Assembly (NCBI GenBank): GCA_041618535.1
Contig: JBFKFP010000185.1
Coordinates: forward strand, 1 to 5,201
DNA length: 5,201 nucleotides
DNA from: SHLJ01 sp041618535
GTDB taxonomy: Bacteria > Bacteroidota > Bacteroidia > Flavobacteriales > Flavobacteriaceae
Direction: 5' to 3'
Part shown: positions 1-5,201 of the stretch, one piece after another
How positions within the stretch are numbered: the stretch's first letter is position 1
How the letters are laid out: every line of letters starts with the position of its first letter
Program-made: the position numbers and the translations under genes
The notes under the pieces: model-generated
What the model saw: the letters and a program-made list of their open reading frames with translations, nothing else
The model's database searches: none
Told to the model about the DNA's origin: nothing

Positions 1-822
1 GGGATGCTGTCCTGGCTGGATGCTGTTACGTATGAAGATGGCTCTGTTCCCATGGTGAACGATTCGGTGCACGGATTCGCATTCCGTCCTGAGCAGTTGA
101 TTGAATTTGCGAGTAGATTAGGGATAAACTGGCATCCCATTCCCTTAAAGGATTCGGGGTATAGAAAATTCTCGGATCCCAATTTTGTGGTCTTTGCCGA
201 TTTTGGGAACATAGGACCTGATTATATTCCCGGCCATGCACATGCCGACACCTTTAATTTTGAAGTTTATTTCAGGGGCGAACCACTTCTCGTCGACACC
301 GGCACATCCACATACTCTGCCGGACGCAGGAGGCATCTCGAACGAAGTACAGCAGCGCATAACACGGTAATGGTAAATGGTGAGGAGCAGTCTGATATAT
401 GGGGAACCTTCAGGGTTGGCAGGAGAGCTAAGATCATACATTTGGAAGATGCCGAGGATAGCGCAGAGGGAATTCATAACGGTTATGAGCATTTGGGGAT
501 CCAACATTATCGGAAAATACAATTGATAGACGGCGCAGGGATCTACATAAAAGACAGGATGATCAGTAAGAAAAAGTCTCGTTATAAAGCTGAGGCTTTC
601 CTCCATTTCTACCCGGGGATCAGCCTGAAACTTAAAGGAGAAAAAAAAGCCGTGCTCGATGATCTGGGGATCGAGATAGTATTTGATGGGGATTTAAAAG
701 GGATACATCTCGAATTATATAAATTCGCAACAGGATATGGAACCCTTGTGGAAGCCTTTATGCTCAGGACTACCTTTTACGAGGAGTTGGAAACCCAAAT
801 ATATCAGATTAAACCTGAATAA
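1..822 (+). CDS. Heparinase II/III-like polysaccharide lyase, 3' part
   Basis: This is the C-terminal 273 codons of a heparinase II/III family protein. The frame is open from base 1, so the true start lies upstream; the ATG at base 4 is almost certainly internal, because the usual N-terminal alpha/alpha-barrel is missing and only the beta-sandwich part is seen. Counting from that Met, family hallmarks are GHAHAD with H78, H80 and D82, then LLVDTG (95-100) with Y104, and RSTAAHNT (114-121) followed by VNGEEQSDIW. In this family such His, Tyr and Asn residues bind substrate or metal and act in beta-elimination of uronic-acid-containing glycans. The gene ends 32 bases before a glycosyltransferase, so it sits in a synthesis locus rather than beside SusC/SusD genes (none visible here). 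It may trim or release the polymer made by the locus, as periplasmic alginate lyase does in alginate systems; this role is inferred. Family assignment is firm, substrate unknown. Confidence 0.88.
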   Translation, partial: GMLSWLDAVTYEDGSVPMVNDSVHGFAFRPEQLIEFASRLGINWHPIPLKDSGYRKFSDPNFVVFADFGNIGPDYIPGHAHADTFNFEVYFRGEPLLVDTGTSTYSAGRRRHLERSTAAHNTVMVNGEEQSDIWGTFRVGRRAKIIHLEDAEDSAEGIHNGYEHLGIQHYRKIQLIDGAGIYIKDRMISKKKSRYKAEAFLHFYPGISLKLKGEKKAVLDDLGIEIVFDGDLKGIHLELYKFATGYGTLVEAFMLRTTFYEELETQIYQIKPE

Positions 823-854
823 ATTTAAGATTCAGATGCTGACACTACAAAAGG

Positions 855-2075
855 ATGAATCAGGATACATTTAAATTACTCTTCCTAGGATATTATTTTA
901 AACCAGACATCACGGCTGCCGCCTTTCGCAGCGCCGACTTTGTAGAGTACATTAGAGGCCGGAATGTGGATGTCAGGGTAATCACCTCTTATCCTCATAA
1001 AATACAGGGAGAGGATGATTTCGTTTCCGAAAATGCTGATCAGATCAGGAGAATCAAACTCAAAAGAGTAAATCAGAGAGGGTTCATGGGCTTCCTCTTT
1101 CATTATCTTTCATTTATTCCCAAAAGTCTGGGATACAGCATAAAATGGAGGTTCAAGGGATGGAGACCCGATTTGATCTTTATTTCATCCCCACCAATAT
1201 TCATCGGAATAACCGGAGTCGTTCTCAGATTTCTTTTCAGAAAAAAACTGATACTCGAGGTCAGGGACATTTGGCCAGATAGTGCTGTGGCTGCAGGTCA
1301 ATTAAAAAAGGAAGGAGTAGCCTATAAGCTCGCGTCCGTATTTGAGAGATTCCTTTACAGGAGAAGTCATGGTATCGTTTGCGTGAGTACCCCCATGAAA
1401 GAATACATCCATCAGTATTATAAAAAGGAGGTTTGTGTCGCGTACAATGGGCCAAAGGCGCAGTATTTATCGACGGTAAAGGTAGGTATGAACAGCAATG
1501 ACAGCCGGACAGCGAGGATCGCCTATGCTGGTAATCTGGGCCTCGTACAAGGAATGGATCAACTCATCAAGGCATTTGAAGTATTGAAATCTAAAGAATT
1601 GTCCTATGATTGGCACCTCGACATATATGGGACGGGGGCACTTGAGGAGGACCTTAAAATGCAGTGTAACGAATTGGGTCTGGATGAGAAAATCCACTTT
1701 CACGGGGTGTTTCCGAAGGAGGAGCTATCGGATCATCTCAATAATTCTGATGTTCTCTATCTCGGATTGATTAGTTCAGAAGCACTCGATAAGACCATTC
1801 CATCCAAACTGTTCGATTACATGATGTTTGGAAAGCCAATACTTGCGGCTATCACAGGGGAAGGGAAGGAGATTCTAAACGAGAACAAAGCGAATCTCGT
1901 ATTGGATAGCTGTAATGATCAGGAAATAGCCTCGGGCATTATGGAATTGGATATCAGTTTAAAAGACCGATCTTTATCATCGGCGAAAAACAGGGAACTC
2001 CTGCACGGGAAATATACAAGAGAGGTGAATTGCGATAAAATACATCGTTATATTTTAAGAGTGTTAGAGGAGTAA
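855..2075 (+). CDS. Family-4 glycosyltransferase, WbuB-like
   Basis: A 406-residue GT-B fold glycosyltransferase, full length for family GT4, probably cytoplasmic and associated with the inner membrane face. The N-terminal acceptor domain begins LLFLGYYFKPDITAAAFR (8-25). Residues 135-143 read EVRDIWPDS, a signature of WbuB-like enzymes that transfer amino sugars in O-antigen and capsule assembly. The C-terminal donor domain begins near residue 221 with AYAGNLGLVQGMDQLI (223-238) and contains IPSKLFDYMMFGKPI (315-329) with GEGKEI (335-340), the nucleotide-sugar binding region. D321 stands where most relatives have the second Glu of the E-x7-E motif. The ATG at 855 is directly preceded by AAAAGG, too close for a standard Shine-Dalgarno, but the protein start fits the family and no better start is seen. 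It lies 32 bases after the lyase gene and is probably cotranscribed with it. Donor and acceptor sugars cannot be read from the sequence; the WbuB likeness does not prove N-acetylfucosamine transfer. Confidence 0.93.
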   Translation: MNQDTFKLLFLGYYFKPDITAAAFRSADFVEYIRGRNVDVRVITSYPHKIQGEDDFVSENADQIRRIKLKRVNQRGFMGFLFHYLSFIPKSLGYSIKWRFKGWRPDLIFISSPPIFIGITGVVLRFLFRKKLILEVRDIWPDSAVAAGQLKKEGVAYKLASVFERFLYRRSHGIVCVSTPMKEYIHQYYKKEVCVAYNGPKAQYLSTVKVGMNSNDSRTARIAYAGNLGLVQGMDQLIKAFEVLKSKELSYDWHLDIYGTGALEEDLKMQCNELGLDEKIHFHGVFPKEELSDHLNNSDVLYLGLISSEALDKTIPSKLFDYMMFGKPILAAITGEGKEILNENKANLVLDSCNDQEIASGIMELDISLKDRSLSSAKNRELLHGKYTREVNCDKIHRYILRVLEE

Positions 2076-2150
2076 ACATTTTTATTTCAGATGATCGTGC
2101 TGGTATTGACGCAAAGAATCTGAACCTTGAAAATCAAAACAAATAGAGCA

Positions 2151-3515
2151 ATGTCCAAACCTTCAGTCCTGAATTCTATTGAGCGTAAGTTTATTTTGCT
2201 CGTAGGGGATTTGATCATGATCATTGCTGCCCTGAATCTGCTGGTGAATCACGCCATAGATGAACAATATTCCTACTTGTGGTTAAAGGTACAGATCAGT
2301 CTCATAGGGTTGATATTGTTTCTATTCCTCGCATATATCCTCGATTTCTACAACCTTGAAAAACTCGTAAGACGCCGGGCTGCCATTTCTCAGGGAATCT
2401 ACATATCCGTCATCTTCATCTTCACATTGATCATGATATGTATTATCTTCTACGATATAAGTTTTTGGCGGATTCCCTTGTTGTCATTTTTATTCCTAAC
2501 GCCTATACAAGTGGCATTATGGAGGTTGTTGTACAGCAACCTCTTTAAGATCATCCCCGTCACCAAAAATGTGTTGCTGCTCTACGATGGTTACGACCTG
2601 AATCTTAAATCCATCATAGAGAAAATTAACGGAGCCGAAACCAATACGTTTTATAAGGTAAAGCTAACTTACCATATTGAAGGGAATGACCTGACAGATC
2701 GCAAGAGTTTTCTGGAGGCCATACAAAAGGTGGATGCGTGGATTATCAACACCCAAAGTTATGATGCCATACCTCCCTATCTTCAAAAGATTATACTGAA
2801 ATCGATCATGGAAGGAAAGGAAATAATATCATACACTTCGTTCTATGAGAACACCTATGAGGCCCTTCCCGTCAATTCGCACAATGATAGTTTTTATGAA
2901 ATCTTGCAACTTAGGAATAAGAAAATAAGATACCTTCAGGCATTGTTCAGCTTTTTAATCAACTTTGGACTTTCCTTGTTCGTGGGACTCATCTTTGTAA
3001 TCTGCATCCCCTTTGTTTTTATCTGTAATTTATTCTTCAACAAGGGCCCTCTGTTCTATACTCAAAAGAGGGTGGGGCAGTATGGAAAGGAATTTACGAT
3101 CTATAAATTCAGATCCATGGTGGTCGATGCTGAAAAGCTCGGAGCCAAAATGGCTACAAAGAATGACGCAAGGATTACTCCATTTGGGAGGGTACTAAGA
3201 CTGTTCAGAATTGACGAACTTCCCCAGATAATTTCTGTGGTCCGGGGAGAAATGAGGTTTATCGGGCCCCGGCCGGAACGCAAGGTGTTCGTGAAGGAAC
3301 TGGTCAAGATAATACCCTTCTATAATATCAGGCACGTAATCAAACCCGGCATAACCGGATGGGCCCAAGTGAAATACAAGTATGGAGAGAACCTGGAAGA
3401 TTCCACAAGGAAACTCGAGTATGATCTTTATTACATAAAAAACAGGTCGATCATGCTCGACCTGAGAATCATCTTCAAGACCTTTACGACAGTAATTTTT
3501 TCCAGAGGTGTCTAA
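2151..3515 (+). CDS. Initiating sugar transferase (polyprenyl glycosylphosphotransferase)
   Basis: A 454-residue inner-membrane enzyme of the bacterial sugar transferase family (WcaJ/WbaP-like). It would move a sugar-1-phosphate from a nucleotide sugar to undecaprenyl phosphate, the first committed step of glycan assembly. Four hydrophobic segments (about 14-35, 46-65, 82-103, 106-128) are followed by a soluble linker (about 138-255) in the position of the CoA-binding-like domain. A fifth long hydrophobic stretch (264-294) is the membrane-entering helix of the catalytic domain. The catalytic part shows YKFRSM (318-323), RIDELPQ with the Asp-Glu pair D355-E356, FIGPRPER (370-377), and PGITGWAQVKYKYGE (399-413). 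The C-terminus, EYDLYYIKNRSIMLDLRI, is typical. I chose ATG 2151, which has an A-rich upstream stretch and puts the start just before the first helix. An in-frame TTG at 2127 would add eight residues. S362 replaces the common Asn of the LPQxxNV motif. The sugar used is unknown. Confidence 0.94.
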   Translation: MSKPSVLNSIERKFILLVGDLIMIIAALNLLVNHAIDEQYSYLWLKVQISLIGLILFLFLAYILDFYNLEKLVRRRAAISQGIYISVIFIFTLIMICIIFYDISFWRIPLLSFLFLTPIQVALWRLLYSNLFKIIPVTKNVLLLYDGYDLNLKSIIEKINGAETNTFYKVKLTYHIEGNDLTDRKSFLEAIQKVDAWIINTQSYDAIPPYLQKIILKSIMEGKEIISYTSFYENTYEALPVNSHNDSFYEILQLRNKKIRYLQALFSFLINFGLSLFVGLIFVICIPFVFICNLFFNKGPLFYTQKRVGQYGKEFTIYKFRSMVVDAEKLGAKMATKNDARITPFGRVLRLFRIDELPQIISVVRGEMRFIGPRPERKVFVKELVKIIPFYNIRHVIKPGITGWAQVKYKYGENLEDSTRKLEYDLYYIKNRSIMLDLRIIFKTFTTVIFSRGV

Positions 3516-3527
3516 AAATACTGGCTA

Positions 3528-3541
3528 ATTAAGGTCTTAAT
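3528..3541. repeat. Short dyad ATTAAG-GT-CTTAAT
   Basis: Two perfect six-base arms around GT lie 12 bases after the sugar transferase stop codon. The loop is too tight for all six pairs in RNA, and no T run follows, so it is not a terminator. Dyads of this size can be regulator binding sites, but an AT-rich one can arise by chance. Confidence 0.3.
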
Positions 3542-3564
3542 CCTAGAAGAATTCGATATAGAAG

Positions 3565-3587
3565 AGAAAGAACTTAGGAATCTTTCT
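3565..3587 (+). terminator. Possible weak stem-loop terminator after the sugar transferase gene
   Basis: AGAAAGA (3565-3571) and TCTTTCT (3581-3587) form a perfect seven-pair stem around a nine-base loop, followed after two bases by TTTT. The stem has only two G-C pairs and the T run is short, so termination would be weak at best. Its right arm touches the -7-like box at 3587, so the dyad could instead be an operator or chance. Confidence 0.25.
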
Positions 3588-3594
3588 ACTTTTG
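3587..3594 (+). promoter_or_regulatory. Putative Bacteroidota -7 box for the decarboxylase gene
   Basis: TACTTTTG matches the Bacteroidota sigma-factor consensus TAnnTTTG exactly. A transcript starting a few bases downstream would carry a leader of roughly 75-80 bases containing the inverted repeat at 3612-3654. I see no TTG-type -33 box at the expected distance, so the call rests on the -7 element alone. Confidence 0.42.
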
Positions 3595-3611
3595 TCGTTA
3601 AAGTATTATCG

Positions 3612-3654
3612 GATCCCTTAGATTTTTAGAATAATGTAAGAGAACCAAGGGATC
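3612..3654 (+). repeat. Inverted repeat in the leader of the decarboxylase gene
   Basis: GATCCCTT (3612-3619) is the exact reverse complement of AAGGGATC (3647-3654), with a 27-base loop. The right arm includes the purine-rich AAGGGA, which could act as a ribosome binding site for an ATG at 3661 and lies 24 bases before the GTG start. A folded leader could therefore hide it. The repeat is seen directly; the regulatory role is inferred. Confidence 0.5.
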
Positions 3655-3677
3655 AATAGAATGAAAACAGACTTGGA

Positions 3678-4658
3678 GTGAAAAGGATTTTGATCACCGG
3701 CGCAGCCGGCTTCTTAGGGTCTCATCTCTGTGATCGGTTTATCGCTGAAGATTACCACGTTATTGGGATGGATAATCTCATCACCGGAGATTTAAAGAAT
3801 ATCGAGCATTTGTTTGCCTTGGAACACTTCGAATTCTATCACCACGATGTGACCAAATTTGTACATGTCCCGGGTAATTTGGATTACATACTTCACTTTG
3901 CATCCCCGGCTAGTCCGATAGACTACCTCAAGATTCCTATCCAAACCCTTAAAGTAGGTTCATTAGGTACATTGAACTGTCTTGGTCTCGCTAAGGAAAA
4001 GAAAGCGACTATTCTTGTAGCATCCACCTCAGAAGTATACGGCGATCCCCTGGTCCATCCCCAGAATGAGGACTATTATGGGAACGTATCTCCCGTAGGT
4101 CCGAGGGGAGTCTATGACGAAGCCAAACGCTTTATGGAATCTATCACCATGGCCTATCACAGATTCCATGGGGTCGACACGCGTATTGCCAGGATCTTTA
4201 ATACGTATGGATCCAGGATGAGGTTGAACGATGGCCGTGTAGTGCCTGCTTTTATGGGACAGGCCCTAAGAGGGGAAGACCTGACCGTTTTCGGAGATGG
4301 GACACAGACGCGTTCCTTCTGCTATATTGATGATCAGATAGAAGGGATCTACCGTCTATTGATGAGTGATTATACGGATCCCATTAATATCGGAAACCCG
4401 GATGAGACCACCATCAACGAATTCGCCCATGAGATCCTGGATCTCACCGGCAAGGACCTCAGGATCATTCATAAACCCTTACCAAAAGACGATCCCCTTC
4501 AGAGGCAACCGGATATCACCCGGGCAAAAGAGATCCTGGGGTGGGAACCCAAAGTAGGGAGGAAAGAAGGCCTTAAGAAAGTTTACGAGTATTTCCTTTC
4601 CCTATCCCCGGAAGAGCTCAAACAAAAAGAGCATCGTGATTTCTCAGGCATATCCTGA
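3678..4658 (+). CDS. UDP-glucuronate decarboxylase (UDP-xylose synthase)
   Basis: A 326-residue extended short-chain dehydrogenase/reductase of the UXS family. It would use bound NAD to oxidise UDP-glucuronate at C4, release CO2 and re-reduce the 4-keto intermediate to UDP-xylose in the cytoplasm. The Rossmann motif is GAAGFLG (8-14) with D32 as the likely NAD ribose ligand. ASTSEVYGDP (115-124) holds T117 and E119, and YDEAK (146-150) is the YxxxK catalytic pair. NTYGSRM (175-181), NDGRVVPAF (184-192) and GDGTQTRSF (206-214, R212) fit the UXS substrate site, and the long match with human UXS1 through GNPDETTI and LGWEP separates it from 4,6-dehydratases and epimerases. The start is GTG, since an in-frame stop at 3657-3659 rules out a longer form and the protein begins MKRILITGAAGFLG as relatives do. 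Its stop precedes purD by 43 bases. It would supply UDP-xylose, or a precursor of it, to the nearby glycosyltransferases. Confidence 0.95.
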   Translation: MKRILITGAAGFLGSHLCDRFIAEDYHVIGMDNLITGDLKNIEHLFALEHFEFYHHDVTKFVHVPGNLDYILHFASPASPIDYLKIPIQTLKVGSLGTLNCLGLAKEKKATILVASTSEVYGDPLVHPQNEDYYGNVSPVGPRGVYDEAKRFMESITMAYHRFHGVDTRIARIFNTYGSRMRLNDGRVVPAFMGQALRGEDLTVFGDGTQTRSFCYIDDQIEGIYRLLMSDYTDPINIGNPDETTINEFAHEILDLTGKDLRIIHKPLPKDDPLQRQPDITRAKEILGWEPKVGRKEGLKKVYEYFLSLSPEELKQKEHRDFSGIS

Positions 4659-4677
4659 TAGTTTCTCCTCCATACCT

Positions 4678-4685
4678 TATTTTTG
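4678..4685 (+). promoter_or_regulatory. Putative Bacteroidota -7 box for purD
   Basis: TATTTTTG fits TAnnTTTG exactly and lies 16 bases before the purD ATG, in the only gap available for a purD promoter. Transcription would start around 4690-4693, giving a leader of only about ten bases. A TTG-type -33 box is not evident upstream, where the end of the decarboxylase gene lies. Gene position and match make this the better of the two promoter calls. Confidence 0.55.
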
Positions 4686-4695
4686 CGCAAAGCGC
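4685..4695. repeat. GCGC-AAA-GCGC dyad at the purD transcription start
   Basis: GCGC (4685-4688) and GCGC (4692-4695) flank AAA, directly after the -7-like box and just before the purD ATG. The dyad would overlap the predicted transcription start. It could be a small operator or leader hairpin, but four-base arms are short and chance is a fair explanation. Confidence 0.25.
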
Positions 4696-4701
4696 TGATA
4701 G

Positions 4702-5201
4702 ATGAATATCCTACTACTGGGCTCCGGTGGCCGCGAACACACCCTGGCCTGGAAACTGAAGCAGAGTAAAAACCTCAAGCAATTATTCGTTGCTCCCGGT
4801 AATGCGGGAACAGAGGAGATCGCAGTAAACCTTTCGATAAAACCGACTGATTTCGAGGCGATCAAGGAGGCCGTTCTGGAACATGACATCCACATGGTGG
4901 TTGTCGGACCGGAAGACCCTCTGGTTCGCGGTATAGCCGACTTCTTTGGCGCTGATCCGGAATTGAAACACGTCCCAGTGATCGGGCCTGAGAAAAAGGC
5001 CGCAGCCCTCGAAGGAAGTAAGGATTTTGCGAAACAGTTTATGATGAGGCACGGGATCCCGACAGCGGCATACCGGAGTTTCACTGCAGAAATGTTACAG
5101 GAGGGATTCAACTTTCTGGGCACTTTAAAACCCCCATATGTCCTCAAGGCTGACGGACTGGCTGCAGGGAAGGGAGTAGTGATCCTGCAGGACCTCGATG
5201 A
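4702..5201 (+). CDS. purD: Phosphoribosylamine-glycine ligase, 5' part
   Basis: The first 166 codons of GAR synthetase, running off the window end with no stop. The family is usually about 420-430 residues, so roughly 40 percent is visible. The enzyme joins 5-phosphoribosylamine and glycine with ATP to make glycinamide ribonucleotide, the second step of purine synthesis, in the cytoplasm. The N-terminal domain shows GSGGREH (7-13), APGNAGT (31-37) and VGPEDPLVRGIAD (68-80). The ATP-grasp part begins with LEGSKDFAKQFM (103-114) and IPTAAYRSF (119-127), then YVLKADGLAAGKGV (146-159), the ATP-binding loop. ATG 4702 fits the family start exactly. The gene has its own -7-like box 17 bases upstream and belongs to core metabolism, so it marks the edge of the polysaccharide locus. 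A long open frame on the opposite strand here is only its shadow. Confidence 0.97.
   Translation, partial: MNILLLGSGGREHTLAWKLKQSKNLKQLFVAPGNAGTEEIAVNLSIKPTDFEAIKEAVLEHDIHMVVVGPEDPLVRGIADFFGADPELKHVPVIGPEKKAAALEGSKDFAKQFMMRHGIPTAAYRSFTAEMLQEGFNFLGTLKPPYVLKADGLAAGKGVVILQDLD

Larger units (their letters stand above)
3516..3677. other. Longest intergenic gap, before the UDP-xylose synthase gene
   Basis: This AT-rich stretch between the sugar transferase and UDP-glucuronate decarboxylase genes carries no credible gene. It holds a short dyad (3528-3541), an AT-rich stem-loop (3565-3587), a -7-like promoter box (3587-3594) and a longer-range inverted repeat (3612-3654). The cluster of elements suggests a break between transcription units, but no strong GC-rich terminator is visible. 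Confidence 0.6.

Noticed and set aside
145..606. A 153-codon open frame on the minus strand
   Set aside because: It is opposite the conserved core of the heparinase-like gene and shows no domain of its own.
831..2093. The word TTCAGATG in both gaps flanking the glycosyltransferase gene (831-838 and 2086-2093)
   Set aside because: An eight-base match with differing flanks is too weak to call a repeat or shared regulator site.
2091..2123. A ten-codon frame MIVLVLTQRI in the gap before the sugar transferase
   Set aside because: No ribosome binding site is visible and the frame is short enough to be chance.
3661..3700. A possible frameshift joining ATG 3661 to the decarboxylase frame
   Set aside because: The protein starting at GTG 3678 already has the full family N-terminus, so nothing is missing that a frameshift would restore.
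4677..5147. A 156-codon open frame on the minus strand
   Set aside because: It lies almost wholly opposite purD, whose motifs on the + strand are unmistakable. The minus-strand translation has no recognisable family and reads as an antisense shadow.
1..5201. Scan for CRISPR arrays, tRNA genes, insertion sequences and attachment sites
   Set aside because: No regularly spaced repeats, cloverleaf-like segments, transposase-like proteins or terminal inverted repeats were seen by eye.

Overview
The window looks like the downstream end of an exopolysaccharide or capsule-type biosynthesis locus of a bacterium in the phylum Bacteroidota, probably a member of the Flavobacteriia. This is an inference. 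It rests on exact matches to the Bacteroidota -7 promoter consensus (TAnnTTTG) upstream of two genes, on weak Shine-Dalgarno sequences throughout, and on the protein styles. No rRNA or other phylogenetic marker is present to settle it.

All five genes are on the + strand. First comes the 3' part of a heparinase II/III-like polysaccharide lyase (1-822, its start lies outside the window). It is followed by a WbuB-like family-4 glycosyltransferase (855-2075) and a membrane-bound initiating sugar transferase (polyprenyl glycosylphosphotransferase, start at 2151 or 2127, end 3515). A 162-base gap with a -7-like box and inverted repeats (3516-3677) precedes a UDP-glucuronate decarboxylase (3678-4658, GTG start). 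After a 43-base gap with a second clear -7 box comes the 5' part of purD (4702 to the window end), a purine-biosynthesis housekeeping gene that marks the border of the polysaccharide locus.

Together the genes describe one job. The decarboxylase would make UDP-xylose, the membrane sugar transferase would load the first sugar phosphate on undecaprenyl phosphate, the GT4 enzyme would extend the lipid-linked glycan, and the heparinase-like protein could cleave or trim a uronic-acid-containing polymer. The first three genes have short gaps without a recognisable promoter or terminator and may be one transcription unit. The decarboxylase and purD each appear able to start their own transcripts.

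I saw no tRNA, rRNA, CRISPR array, insertion sequence or attachment site. Nothing here amounts to a clearly new biological system. The most interesting details are the inverted repeats ahead of the decarboxylase, the pairing of a lyase-like protein with synthesis genes, and the base-composition contrast between part of the locus and purD.
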